DNA of 64,000 nt from contig CAADRB010000028.1 in assembly GCA_900708905.1 (NCBI GenBank), forward strand, positions 1,222,978 through 1,286,977, in the 5' to 3' direction. The notes below the pieces were generated by a model. It did no database searches. It had not been told where the DNA came from and saw nothing but the letters and a program-made list of their open reading frames with translations. Numbering within the stretch: position 1 is the stretch's first letter; every line of letters begins with the position of its first letter. The DNA is from Hymenolepis diminuta (lineage: Eukaryota; Platyhelminthes; Cestoda; Cyclophyllidea; Hymenolepididae). The position numbers were made by a program, and so were the translations under genes. This document shows, one piece after another, positions 1 through 13,237 of this stretch.

Positions 1-1194
1 TGCTTCTCTCACTTCAGTGGATAATTCGAGTTTGAAAACTAAGGTATAGAATTATCCATAAGCAATATTAATGGCAAATAAGAGAACGATACGCAACGGT
101 TTCCAGAAAACCCCCGATTGGCTATAACGTAATTTGGTAAGGAAAAATAATAATAGTTAATAATAATAAATAACTTCGGAGTAGCGTTCAACGCATTTCC
201 CGTGCAATTGTCTTATGCTCAAACATACGTGAACTGCATTTCGCCATCACATTTTGCCTGCTTTGATTGGCTGTCCTTAAAATTCTCGCTAGTGGACAAA
301 CTACTCATAAGTCTACTAAACTTACCTATCTCTTTTTGGCATAAAATTTTGAGGCAAGGCAAAAAGTATAAAAAGAAATAATGGATCAAAAGACAATGGG
401 AAGCAATTGCGTAATGAGCACAGACTAAATTTCGCAATGGAGAACGCGCGTTGCATCACCTCTCTGATGATTAGCAGTGCTAATAATTTCGGCCATTAAT
501 GGATATCAAACCTTTGGTTTTAAGTCCAACAGATGTAGTCACAATGACCATGAACAAAAATTCTCAAGATGATTTCTCATATGTAACGTCTGGTTATCTG
601 AGTGAAGGTTATACTTTTGGCTTGGCCTCAATATGTTAAAAGAATGCCCACGTGGATGAGATAATCGGATTAAATATTTATATATTCATGTACTGTTACA
701 TCCAAGACTTAAATTTTTTAAATACCCCAGCGTGTCTGGCTAGTGTATTAGAGTAGATGGTAAAAAAGTTAAAAAAATATGACGTTAATTCGGATTCAGT
801 CCAATTGCATCTTAATACTTGGTGTGCAGGGCTGCCTATTGATCCAATATCAATATAATCGTTTTTGGCGTTAATTTTGTGTTCGTTTCTAGCCTTCACG
901 TTCGAAAATGTGGGTGGTAACTAACCATCTTTATTATAAAAGTATTATAAAACACAAAGTACTGAAATCAAGCCAGATAAATATAATATTTAATGTATAA
1001 TAGTTTAAGATTTTATTAGCAAAACATTTTATTGAATTACCGATTTCTGAAGAATGTTTATTTTTCTATATTTTTTTGCTTCTGATCAACAGAACGCTTC
1101 CTACTATTTTTAATCGATGAAAGACAAGCTATATTACTTTTAATTGAATTTAAATAAATACGCTGGCCATTATGTTGTAGCACTCCTTTACAGG

Positions 1195-1274
1195 GTTGCC
1201 AATTTGTAGTGGCAGAGTCACCAGTTTGTAGAGGGCCACCAGATTGTTGAGGGTCACCAGTATGTAGCGCAGAT
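1195..1274 (+). repeat. Short degenerate minisatellite, about 18-bp unit
   Basis: About four imperfect copies lie head to tail, with the core CACCAGTTTGTAGAGGGC varying at a few positions (for example CACCAGATTGTTGAGGGT in the next unit). The 12-base sequencing gap at 1328-1339 lies close downstream. No coding role is evident. Confidence 0.65.
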
Positions 1275-1739
1275 GGCTAACAGTAAATGAAAGAAAAATA
1301 ACACCAAGGATTGCGTTGACCAGGTTGNNNNNNNNNNNNCTCAGTACAGAGTCTCAAGGAAAAATAGGGAATTGGAGGAGAAGGACTGAGCAACGTGAGA
1401 TGTGTTGGACGGGCTAGGGTCAACTGTGTGTGTCTAGTGTGTGTCTGATGGAGGCTATTTATAATCAACACTTTGGGTGAGGACACGCATAAGGATATAA
1501 TTGTATGCGTGCTTTAATTGGTCGGGACGATTGTAGGAAAGGGAAGGGCCAGCGCAGACAAGACTGGCTAATAGCAGGGCCGACCATGCGGTGTCTGCTA
1601 CTATCGTTCGAGGTATGCTTACCTTTTCCGATCGATGAGAGATAGGCCAGCTGAGGACATACGATGTTTGCCTATGGAGTGCTTGGGTCAGGAAAGGTTA
1701 AAAGTTTACAGACGCTACTATAAAGACAAGATAATCAAA

Positions 1740-1900
1740 TTTNGTGATGATTAGAGAGTATGTAAGATAAATATTATGGAGAAGAAAGATTCATCCTTCA
1801 ATATTAACAAATAAAGTCATATTTTAATGAAGAAATCGCTTCCAATTTTTTTGTGTAAGAGAGACTAGATAGTTTTGCCACTCTGCTAACCATGACTTCT
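1740..1900 (+). repeat. Dispersed repeat F, copy 1
   Basis: The stretch containing GTAAGATAAATATT and GATTCATCCTTCA recurs at about 7185-7300 on the same strand with few changes. A shared GCCACTC motif follows further downstream in both. No coding capacity is seen. Confidence 0.6.
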
Positions 1901-2119
1901 TAATTGATTTTATCTAGAAAGACAATGAGTAGTGCTTGTTTATTTATTGCAAAGAATCAAAGAATACGGTAAAACGATAGTTATTTATATCACTTATCCT
2001 TATCTTTGACACAAGATATAATGTTAGTAACTATAAATCCGTACTTTTATTTATATTTATTTGTAAAGTGAGTATCGGGCAGCTGTTATAATGATATTCT
2101 AAGTTTGCCTAGACCCAAA

Positions 2120-2280
2120 AAAGAGGGAGGATAGAGACAAATTCAGACTAGATTAGTCATTCGCCAGACCTGGCCTGACCAGACTTATTGATATAACTAA
2201 TAACGGATTTTTACTACAAGAAATGAATTTGGTCGGATTGGAATTTGCGAAAAAGATTAAACCAAGCATTGGGCTTCCAT
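2120..2280 (+). repeat. Dispersed repeat G, copy 1
   Basis: Resembles 57110-57260 on the same strand. Shared landmarks in order are a GACCAGACT core, a TAATAACGG/TCGGTAATAA-like stretch, and TTGGTCGRATTG. Divergence is high, so this is an old copy and the boundaries are approximate. Confidence 0.5.
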
Positions 2281-3119
2281 GTCCAGTATGGAAGACAACG
2301 GATCAATTATATTACTGTGATCTGTCATGGTTATGACGTGGAAGAGACGTGTTGATGACATGCAATCGATATTTCACATTCTGTTCTCGACAAAGCGTTG
2401 TTTCACCTTCCTGTGAGTTTGAATAAGTAAACGAATTCAAATAAAAAAATAATTTAAATAACAATATTTCGACTTTTTATGTGATTTTGTCATCTGAGGT
2501 GAATGAGTCAAAGGGATATTTAAAATTATTTCATACAAATCTGCTTATGTCAAAATAAATTGATAAAATTAATATTTATTTACTTATCAAGTTGCCATTT
2601 AATTAAAATACCCTAAAGAGTTTTAAAATATTAAATTTAATGGACATATTTTGTATTGTAGTCTGTTTAAATAATATCATAATAAAAATGATAAAATGTG
2701 GTGTGCCAATATTCTTAAATCTAATTTTGAAAGCCTTTCCGATTTCGCATCTTAAAATTACTATTTTCAGTGAAACAGCATTGAAGAAAGAGATGAAAAA
2801 TAACTTATTTCGCATCATAGTTATGTTGAACGATGGACAGATTGGTCAATCATCCTAAAATGAAAGCAGATAAGTGACTGATTCACATTGTTATATTATA
2901 ACTTTTGATCTTTTAAATATTAAACAACAGATCTGCAAATAAAATTTATTTTGAGGTTTATTATATATTGATTTCAACACATATAATATTAAGATAAACA
3001 TAAATTTATGAAAAAAATTAAATATTCACTTTTAGATGAAGCACAAGTAGCTTGGTATCTGATATTTTCGGTAGCTATTCTATAGGTTGTAAATTCTAAA
3101 CTTTACCAATCTTCGATAC

Positions 3120-3440
3120 AGCAACAGAATAAAGAAAGAAAACGGGTGCAATCAGCAAAGATTATTGAAGAAGAGACCAGGAGCGATGGAGTGGCTGTAG
3201 GTGCTGGTGAATACCGTAAATGTAGTGGAAAGCAGGTACAACTCAGTGGATTATGTGTTGATTCTCAGAGAGGTTATACATACTTTAGGATTGTAAATTA
3301 TTTGAGTCAGACAACTGCAAATGCTCGATTCATCAAGGCACACTGAAGAGCGGACAACATCAATTTCCCCTTATTTGATGGAGTTCAGGATACTTAATCG
3401 TAGGTCATGAGTGACATACCGAATTTCAAATGTTGAACAG
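3120..3440 (+). repeat. Dispersed repeat E, copy 1
   Basis: Aligns by eye with 12290-12560 on the same strand. Landmarks are GTCAGACRACYGCAAAYG, then a GAACAGCATC/GGACAACATC block, then GTTCAGG followed by GTGAGTGA/ATGAGTGA. A 66-codon open frame inside it (3146-3346) is probably a chance opening in the repeat, because the 12.3-kb copy does not preserve it. Confidence 0.55.
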
Positions 3441-6400
3441 AATAGTAAGATCACATTGCCTGATAGTAGGACAATTTAAAGTATTTTCAAGGAAAATATA
3501 TATGAATTTGTTCGTGATTTAAAATAAATAAATGCAAATTTTTGTAAAAAATTTAGGATATACGGATATCAATTTTTATAAATTAAACTACTCCAAGTAC
3601 TTGATAAGTGGAATGAAAAGATTTTTCATACGTTTGATGAAATAAGGCAAATATTTGCCTGTGATAGGCCGACTGAGTGATACTGCTTAACGAGCCCTGA
3701 TAATGTCATATAAACTGTCAAAATAACATACAGGGACATTCTGCTATTTCAATCTTTGAAAGTGAATGTGAATTGAAGTGACAAAGCAGACCATCATAAT
3801 TCAGCAACTAGTCATCCAGCACTGGATATCGTTGAAATAGTAGCAACAGTTAACCTGCGTGTCAAATGATGAAAATTGAACAATAGGACATACAAAATTT
3901 AATTTTTTCCCTTGTGGAAATTTGGACAATTAAATGCTTCCTAATTTAAACAAATTGAGACACATTATTTATTTATTTCCTTACTAGCTCATCATTGAGT
4001 CTCTTCAAATTTCGGTCCCTAGTGGACTTGTTTGGTACCCAAATGTTTTCCTACCGTTAACAGTTTTACTTCTGCTGCAGACAATAAGAAACAATCATTG
4101 TCACTAAATTTACCAAATATAAGAGAATAAATAAAGACGCAAAGGTAAATGTCCTATATTAGTAATCTAGTAGTTAAGCTGTTGAAAAATCAATATATTT
4201 GAATAATAAAATAATTTTAATTCTCCTTTTATTCGGTCAAAATTCGTAAGATTAATTGCATGAGAGCTCACTATTTCTCTAAAAGATAAAATATTTCGTA
4301 ACAAAATTGCTACTGCTAAATTTCGTCGTGTCTATATTTTAATTCGAGATGAAAAATTCGTTTTTTGCAATTGGTTTCCTATCGGCCGTCACACAGTGCT
4401 TTTGACGCACTAACACAACCTGGAAAAAATGCAACCGGTGTAGCAGTGATCAAACCATAACCCATCAATTCCTGGAAATAATTCCTGGTCCCATCAATTG
4501 CATTTGTTAAATAATTAAATTGCCTTAGATATAATACATATCTTGATCTCCCTACAAATTTTGTCTAAAATGCAGCCATTGCAATGGTATACTGTGAATA
4601 TAATGCGTCCCATTAAAACCCTTAATATATGAAGTTTTCGTTTTGTTTTCGAAAAATTCACTTAAAAAAAACCATGAAATAATATAAAAACAAAAGGAAA
4701 ATCATATGTAATCATAATCAATTTATCCGCATAAACTATTATAACATCTGCTGGTGCTCATTTTGTATCCTCGTTAAAGGGTTTTCTTTAATTCTTGTTC
4801 TTTCATTCCACAATTCACACACTCTCCCTTATAACAAGGCCTAATCATCAACCACAATTTGGTAACAGTTGATTGAACCAGAATCTCTATCTACGTAAAT
4901 AATATTATGTGGAAAAAGCATCTGAAGTAAAACAACTCTTGGTAGTATTTAAAATATAATAAACAGCGAAGATGTAAAGAATTTATATGGTGTCTTCAAA
5001 TTGCTACTTATAATGACAAAAGCACAAAGGATAGAAAATTTTCGCCTTTCAAAATTGATAGAATGAAATATATCCAAGTGGCTTGGCAAACCACAATTTA
5101 ATTAGCTAATCATTAAGCTCCTACCACCTCGAATATAAACTGACCCAGGAAACTAAGGATCAAAGCTTGAAGGTTGAGCTCTATAATATACCAGAACAAC
5201 CTGGGCGATTCTGAAATTTTAATGAGATGAAGCTCCTTTGGTGTCCGGAGTTCATTCTCTCTGTTTATTCTCAAATCTCCCACACTCATTTTGCGTTTAT
5301 TGAATGATTTCACTCTTCATCGTGTTTATGTGTTCTCTAACAATTTTGAATGATACCCTTTCGCTTAATCAGTTATAAAAGTATCAGGCAATATTAACAC
5401 CTCTAAAAGTTAATCAAATCTCCCATGGAGATATAGCTAATAAACATCTACGCATTTAGACTACAATTGTCTATTTATGTATTTTTGAAGTCAAGCTCTG
5501 ATTTTTAGAATTTGGAAGGTCTGCTAAAAAAACTTGGAATACTAATCTTCATGGGATATTTTAAATATTTGAGTTAAGATACTATTTACTCGGATTTAAT
5601 TTCTTTTAAATTATTTAAAAGATTTTAAAATGCGTCAGTGTTCTTTTCTATACAACCGTTTTGGTGAATAGTAGTTAAATTAATCTACTAAATTATTATA
5701 GTAGAAAGTCTGTGGTTGAATTTTTTCAGTTAAGAAAATATTTTGGATAATGGCAAAACATTCGATTGGCATAAGAACTGCTAGAAACTGTTATCTGATC
5801 GTTAGTACTCTGACCACCTTGCATTAATAATAAGACGCAATTCGTATTCAGTCTCCTATGTAATAATAAAATCCCATTGCTAACTGCACTACTATTAAAC
5901 CCCTCCCTTCTGGTTTGAGTAAATGCAGCATGGCAATATTTTGTGGGTAAAGTAGAATGACAGAAAATTACACTTCCTGGTATTATAACAGCTTATACCT
6001 TGCTAAAGTTTACATGACTAATTTTAATTAAACAAGCTCTAGGTTTAAGGATATAGAATCCGAGTATCAGTAGTAAAGATAACGATTAGAGTTTTGAAAA
6101 TTAATTTTAAATACTGCGGGGAGTGCAACCACTAATAAGACTGATTTTAGGGTACAAATAGGGAGTACTTCGCATTATCCTACCTCTTCATAAACAAGAA
6201 TGGGATATTTTGAAAATGCGATGAGATTAACAGTTAAGTCAGAGTGAAAAAGAAGGTGAAATTTGCCTTTCCATTACACTATGTTAGCCGTTATCCTGCT
6301 ATATAATTACCTTACCATGTTTACTATTAGTCAATCTAAGGGCATGTTCATCTTATTTTTCTTCATACACAATGCTATGCATATAGAATCCTTGTCGGTA

Positions 6401-7184
6401 TCCTCACCTGCCACACATATATACATCCTTTTAATCCATACATTCCGATAGGCCAATGTGTAGCCTCTTAATTCCATACATGCTCTGTGCTTTTTAATTC
6501 TTTGGCATGTTTAATTCAACTCTTGCGTACTGCATTATTACTTGTGAAGCCTGAGCGGATAAAAGTCAGTGGATGAGTGGTAAATCAACTAAACAAGACT
6601 CACGGAGACCAATATTGTCGGCATAGAGATCTTTTTCCCTCCGCACTGAATGAAGTTTTAATCCAAAAAAATTACGTATGATTTATTTAAGGTAAAAATA
6701 ATGCTTGAAAAAACTTAAGCACCTAACGGTGTTCCCGCAAAGAGTAAACAAGCACTCTTTTAAAATTTTTAAGCAAACTTAGGAAATTCAAGTAAAATTT
6801 TCTTTACCGCTATTTATTATAGCATACATCCACAATATGCTATAAGTAAATATTAAACAGTAAAATAATTGATATTTTGAAAAAAATTGATATGACATAA
6901 CTGTTAATAATTTAAATGTCTGACCACAATTAAAAATAGTCTAATTTTATTTCAACTTTATAAACAACCTTAAGACTTAATGAAGACTTGACATTTCTTA
7001 AGCATTATTCAACAATGTTAGAAAATAACAAAAAATAAGTTTTCTTAATGTAATGTATAATAAATGTGCCGTTAGTAGTGTGTAGAACATTCAAACATGA
7101 ATATCCTAAATAATATAAAAGTCGAAAAGATTATTTACTAAAAAACGGAAAAAGATGTTATGGGCTAAAATTAAATTATGGGCT

Positions 7185-7300
7185 AAAAATTAGAGATGAT
7201 GTAAGATAAATATTTCGGAGAAGAAAGGATTCATCCTTCAGACTGGTGCAGTTAGTCTCTGTAATCAAAATGCCACTCCATATTTTCGAAAGTTTAAAGG
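7185..7300 (+). repeat. Dispersed repeat F, copy 2
   Basis: Second copy of the repeat at 1740-1900, with the same GTAAGATAAATATT and GATTCATCCTTCA landmarks. Confidence 0.6.
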
Positions 7301-8410
7301 TTAACTCGAGCATTAAAAAAGAGTTAGAAATACAAGATTCACATTATAAGTTTTATTATTATTAATAACTTTGAAAGCAAATTTATTTTTGATACTGCAT
7401 AAGGAATGAATTTGGAAATCTGCTATAATGAAATACGAACATTCGGCATTTTTTTCTTAAAGGGATCACTTTTCATCATTTTTAACCACACCTCTAGAGT
7501 TTGGCATTTTTAGGCATCCGATTTTAATTCTCAATAAAAGAGCAAATTTAACTAGTTTAATTTTATTCAGTGCTTTAAAGTTATGATTTCTTAATTTTAA
7601 GTCTAATTTTTAAATTTTATCATATTTGTAAACTATTAAAGGTTCGCCAATATTATTTGTCGTAAAGTGCATTTGGTAATATTCAGAGTGAGATAAACAA
7701 TAAGATAACGTTACAACGCATGAGTAAGTATATTTAAGACGCAGTCCCTTGAGTAGTGCTGACGTCTCATGTCATCAAGGATGTCTGTTTTGACAATCTA
7801 ATCAGTTGTTATTCATGCAGCATAAAACTGCCTAAATTAGACTTGATGTTGCTCTCTTTGGGGTCATTTGGGTTCACAAGATATATAACTTTTTCCTTAG
7901 TGATTATTATCTGAACCTGCCCTATTCGTCGTTTATAGTTTATAAAAATAAGTAGAAAGTCAGAACCTCAAACTCGCCATCTGACTGAGTGAACATAATA
8001 TACTATACGCAATATACAAGCGATGTTCCATCTCTTACTGATAACGAACAAGCTGAGTCCAACTTTGCGTAGCATATGACTAATTTAAGAAAGAAAACTT
8101 TCTTAGTTGTAATTTATTATTCTTGATCTACCACTTAACTTTTGCAGCTGTTTCAGAAAATCATCAGATGATAATGCTTACACCAAACTTAAGGATGTAT
8201 ACGGAAACTACGGATTTTAAATTTGTTAGAGACAGAAAAATTTAAAGTTTTTGGGGAAAGTAGATGGACAGGGACTGAGGTTCTCATGAGCTTGGGTTGA
8301 GAGAAACATAGAGAATGAACGCTAAGAAAAAATAACGTCAAGAGAAGTTGACAAATCAGGAAAAAGGCGATTGGCTTAAATTATACTAGGTACCATCAAA
8401 ATGACCATAA

Positions 8411-8770
8411 TTAATGTGGAGAAGACTCTTGATCACGTAATTGGCTTCCTGTTCTATTTTGCAAACCTTCATCTTTAGTAATGAGAATAACTTTTTGACT
8501 CCCTTCATTGCCTAATATGTTTTCAATTTCCTTTTTTAATTCCACGCATCCTTTTATGTAGTTGACATTTATATCAAATGTTCGGAAGGGATTTACAACA
8601 TACAATATCCCGTTTCCGGTTGGTTAAAAAGTTCCCCATTGAGTATAACATCCAAAGATTTCTACTAGTTTCACCTACTTGAATTTGAAATAGACACTCC
8701 AGAAAGTCAAAAATTAATCTGGCTTTCCTTTCACAGAAAACTTTTGAAAATGATGCCAATTCGTAATGAA
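8411..8770 (-). pseudogene. Broken PIN-like domain, copy 1
   Basis: Two overlapping minus-strand frames together give a protein that aligns with the one at 13.24-13.64 kb on the plus strand. The first frame (8759 down to about 8600) reads KARLIFDFLECLFQ then SRNLWML. The second (8605 down to 8411) reads NYIKGCVELKKEIENIL then KVILITKDEGLQNR. The switch between frames near 8600 is a frameshift. The end motif (hydrophobic strand, then T-x-D-x-x-L) is the kind that closes PIN nuclease domains of the SMG5/SMG6/SWT1 type. No upstream exon is visible. I judge it a dead copy; family membership is inferred from motif shape only. Confidence 0.5.
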
Positions 8771-10661
8771 AAATTTCATCCTGCCTGGCTGTGTGTTTGT
8801 CGGTACATCTACTTTCCCGCCCCTTGGTTCCCCTTCATGAAAAACCCTGCTAGGAATAAAATAGATGAAATATTGACATGTCACATACGATTTTAATAAT
8901 GGTAAGGTTTCAGCTGAATGCCTCCAGAAACAGTTCATACTAAAGACAAGAAGGAAATGATTATCCTTTTCCTTAATGATAATAGATAGATTTTTGTAGC
9001 TATTAATGTAGGAGAGATAATTTGCAACTATCTGAAATGAAGTTATGTGCGCTAGTAATAATTTTTTAAATAGTTGTTCACCTACTCTTTCATAAATATG
9101 TTTTGGACTTCAAATGTGTAGTTATTTTTTACGATGGAGAATTAATTGATTTCAGTGGGTAATGAGACATCCAAACATCATTACTCGAAAAAAGAAGACT
9201 CACATGAGGGGTGAGTTTAATCAATAATCACATTCAGTTGTATCTGCGACAAAGAAGTGTTGGAAGATGAAAACATTGAGCCGCACTTTTTACCTGCTGG
9301 CATTGTTATATCATATTTCAGTGACGTTATTTAGTGTACATTTTAATGGGTTCCAAAAGGGGTTCATATGTGAATAGATGAAATTAAATGATTACTGTCT
9401 ATGAATCTGCCAAAATTACATTCCTACATGTTAATTACGATAGTTTCATAGTAAATTTTCTACGTCTATGGACTGTTATTCTTATACCTAACTTGCATGT
9501 TTATTATTGTGCAAGGAGAGTTTTCTAAAAAAGTGTTTGTTAAATATATAAAGATATGGCAATATATAATGACCAGGCATAAAGATAAATATATGAATGA
9601 TAGAAAGATTGGCAAAAATTACTGAAAGGTGCAAAGGGGAGAGAAAGGGGTCATATTGCCACAATGACTACTACCCCTTTCAGCAGCATGAGAGCAACAT
9701 GCCAGCTTTCTATCGTTCACTGCTTTTCATATTGATCTGATTTGTCTCCTTGCTTTCGTACTGAGTCGTGAGGTCTTAATCCTTGCCTACTTCAAATTCT
9801 GGAAGTATGCGTTTGGTGACATATAATGGCTTGTGCATCTCAAGCACTCGACTCTTGGCCTTCAGATTTAGAAAAGATGGTTATCTATTATCTTAGGATT
9901 ATTTAATCGTAAATGGAGATTATTTTAAGATTTGACTCTTATGCTGTAGTATTGATAGGAGATCTAATCCTGTTGCTATGACATATCTGCTCATTTGGTA
10001 TCGCTGGGCCAAAATTGGCTAGGACTCAGAGTAAAGGTCATTATACTGGCTAAACAAAACCTTATACAGGAATACAAGTTGTCTATCTATTACTAACGTC
10101 CAGAGATCTAAACGCTGCCAGACTGATAACAATTGTTGCCCCATATAGCTATTAAGCTGTCACTGGCGCCATGCACCCTCGCCTTGAAAAGGATGATGAG
10201 CCACCTGCAGGAAACGACTATCTTGAGACAAAGCCTAACCGCTGCAGTTATGGCGTCGTTTTGTCGACTTCCTATCAGATATTATAGTTAGGCAAAGTCG
10301 AGCTCCTCAAATCTGGACCTGATTCTTATCTCTATAACACATCTCAGTCATTAGTTGACGTAAACTACTTATGTTGAAGTCAGAAGAGGTTTTCTTCTGA
10401 GAAATGAAGTTATCGATAATCTAAATTTAGTAACGATATTTCGCGAAGTCTCCATAAAATCGGAACATTTTCAAACAATTCTGTTGATAAGGGCGTATAT
10501 TTCGTAGTAGAAGATTTATCTTGAAGAAATTAGCTGTCTTATTTCTTGACTTGGCTCCGATCTCCTAATTTTATTAATCTAACTTGGATGTTATTGTTTA
10601 TTTCAATGAACTAATGTTTAAATAATAAAAAAAATACATTGTTTTTCTTGTTTTAATGCAG

Positions 10662-10806
10662 GCAAGATATGACTGCGAATGGAGTATTGATAACGTTGGT
10701 TGGCTTAGTGGCCGTAATCACATTTGTCCCGTTTGAGGCCGAGAAGAGAAAAGAATTAATGGAGGTTGTTCTCACGTTTGATTATTATGGTTTGCATTAC
10801 GGTTAA
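10662..10806 (+). CDS. Possible short first exon, one membrane segment
   Basis: The ATG at 10669 is 7 nt after a good splice acceptor (TTTTAATGCAG), the arrangement seen at the real genes in this window. The open frame is 45 codons plus stop, or about 32 codons if spliced at the GT after residue 32. It starts with a hydrophobic stretch (residues 5-21) followed by a charged run, EAEKRKELME. This layout faintly recalls small mitochondrial assembly proteins such as UQCC3, which also have a membrane helix followed by a proline and an ERRK-like basic run, but I could not find a second exon. It may be a first exon or a chance open frame. Confidence 0.25.
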
Positions 10807-13237
10807 ATTATCATGACCATCAGTAATTCAGAAAAATTATTAGATTTTTCTTTGCAAGAAAGCAAATGAAATTCTATAAGTTAGGTTCAATAAAATATAC
10901 AGCCGCAGCAAAATTTTTCTTTATTTGGTTTTAGGATTTGGGATACAAATTCGACAATGGGATGAATAGCTTTCAAATTTTAATCCAATAAAGAAAGAGC
11001 TCTGCTAGACTTTATGATTGCCTGACATCCATTCCATTTATAAATTGTGATTCTTAGTACTGAAGTATATATTCATGGAAAATTGTTCTCTTTATTTCGT
11101 TGAGTGGTCTTGAATTCGGGATAAGTATGTGCAAGTATGAATCCGGCAGCCCAAACAATAAGAGTGATTGTGTGTCCAATTTCTTTTTTAAACACCTTTT
11201 ATATTCTACCAGACCATTATGTGTGGTGTAATTGAATGCAATTATAGCTTTAAATATTCCCATAGGGAAGATTCTCTAAAATAAAAGAATGAACTGCGGG
11301 ACCTGAAATCGAGTCTCTTCTATTCTGTATGGAGCAATTTGTGATAATAATAGAAGACAGTAAAAGCGTGCATAGTGAAATTATTTTGGATTTTTAAAAA
11401 TAAGAATCATGGTTACTAAACTGGAGAGATTTCGGATTTGAGGAACTGGATTCTGTTAGGTAAAGATATCCCTTTTACAAATGATTGTTCATGAAAGACC
11501 AATAACTAAGAGTTGAATACAGTCCTAAGTAAATTGTACAACAATGATGAAAATGCGAGAAAGAGGGAGACAGATAAAATGGAATGAAGATATGAAGAGT
11601 GAAATTGAAGCGTCTGCGCAGAGAGTATAGAAAATTGGCGTTTATAGAACGCAGACAAATTATCTGAGTCAAAGCTGGAGGGTGGCGAAAATGTCTAACA
11701 CTCAATCCAGTCTGATTATCTAGTGGCGCGTGAAAAACGCAATCTAATTGAAATCGCGTTAGGATTAAATAATCGAAAGTGAGTAAAATTGGCAGCCTGG
11801 TCAGTATTGAATCAAGCAGATCAACCAGAACATGAGAAGAAAGTGAACAACTGGAATCTAGAATGTCAAGATATACTTATTTCCCGGTCCTTTTCTGCGG
11901 AAGAGATGGCAAGATGGTCGTTTCCCACTTTTTTTACCCTTTAATGCTACTTTCTCCTACTTTCTTATTTGCCAACCTTACATTTTGCTCTTTTAATAAG
12001 TATTATTGTATTTATTTATTTATTTATGCCAGTTAGCAAATAATTATTTAGACCACGGTTCCTGTACAATAATAAATGTGCGAATTATGTGTGAAAGTCA
12101 CTATCCTCGGATATAAAATACTAAACATAGAGTTGTTGGAATCAACACGTTGTTCGAATATAATTTTGACAGATTTGTTGTAGCATGATATCTTATAGCA
12201 GGTTGGCTAAGCGACTTCACATTTATTTCTGGCCTATTACCCGTCTAACTTACGATCTTCACCACACGGCAAATTGGAGAAAAGAAAGATGGACGGTTGA
12301 AGAACTTTATTAAATACAGAGAGAAAACACAGAGGACCGACAGAGAAAGAATGCAGCGGCGTTACGTGTTAGTCTAGAGAGGGGGTTTTATAATTTCGAA
12401 TTGAAGACACCCAAATTGGGTCAGACGACCGCAAACGTTCGACACACTAACTCAGCAAGTGAACAGCATCGAGTTTTTATATTTGATCTAAACTAATCAA
12501 GTTCAGGTTACTCGACCCCAAATCGTGAGTGAAATATCGAGTCTCAGATGACGAAATGAGTCGTACGGTAGGGCTGACTCACGGTAGGTATGTTTAGAAG
12601 GAAAATAAACATGAAATAATGAAGGAAACTTTGATAGAAAAAATTAATTCGAGAAAGTTGCAATGAATGGGATATCGACAAATTCACGGAGCGTAATTCT
12701 TCGGTTTATCCTGTTCACAATAAAAATACTTCTAGAATTCAAGAAAATGTATACTAAATAACGTTACTGGAAAATAACGTAACAGTACCACCAAAAAAGT
12801 TTCCCACAGTTAAAGAGTGCACTTCAAACTTTTGCCTTTTCCCTACTTGGTCTCTATTGCAGCTAAAATTGAACGTAATTATTGAGTCATGTAAATAGTG
12901 ATAATAATACGGCACCGCAATTTCACGTTTGTATACATTCGATTGAGGTCCAAAACATATCTAGATGAGAGCAAATGAAATATCTCTCAAATAACGCAAA
13001 TTAATCTCTTACCTTTCTAGCTTCCAAAACTTATCTCATATTATGAGGGAAATTGACAGACATGTCTTTTTGTCTTTGATACAAGTTACTTTCTGAATCA
13101 TACAACTGAGACCTCTACTTTGTTAATGTCACCCATATCCCATCCCATATCATCCCATTTCATCATCCATCTTATTCCCACCACCGTTTTACATGAATTG
13201 AAACACATGACTAAATTGAAAGAATTATCAAAAAAAC
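10807..13237. other. Intergenic, repeat-bearing
   Basis: No supported gene. Contains dispersed repeat E copy 2 at about 12290-12560 and AT-rich sequence. Open frames at 11054-11263 and 11475-11705 (minus) have no family features. Confidence 0.6.
12290..12560 (+). repeat. Dispersed repeat E, copy 2
   Basis: Partner of the 3.12-kb copy on the same strand. The shared core GTCAGACRACYGCAAAYG is at about 12421-12440. Confidence 0.55.

Larger units (their letters stand above)
1..10661. other. Gene-poor AT-rich region
   Basis: No open frame here is longer than 76 codons, and none shows a recognisable family or splice-compatible neighbours. What I can see is repeat material: a small minisatellite near 1.2 kb, paired diverged repeats (1.74/7.19 kb; 2.12 kb with a relative at 57.1 kb; 3.12 kb with a relative at 12.3 kb), and a broken PIN-like domain at 8.4-8.8 kb on the minus strand. 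Unknown bases lie at 1328-1339 and 1743. Single short exons of a gene could still be hidden here. Confidence 0.6.

Noticed and set aside
3146..3346. 66-codon plus-strand open frame
   Set aside because: Lies in repeat E. The second copy at 12.3 kb has no matching frame.
11475..11705. 76-codon minus-strand open frame with Phe/His-rich sequence
   Set aside because: No homology signal, and composition is as expected for the reverse of an A/G-rich stretch.
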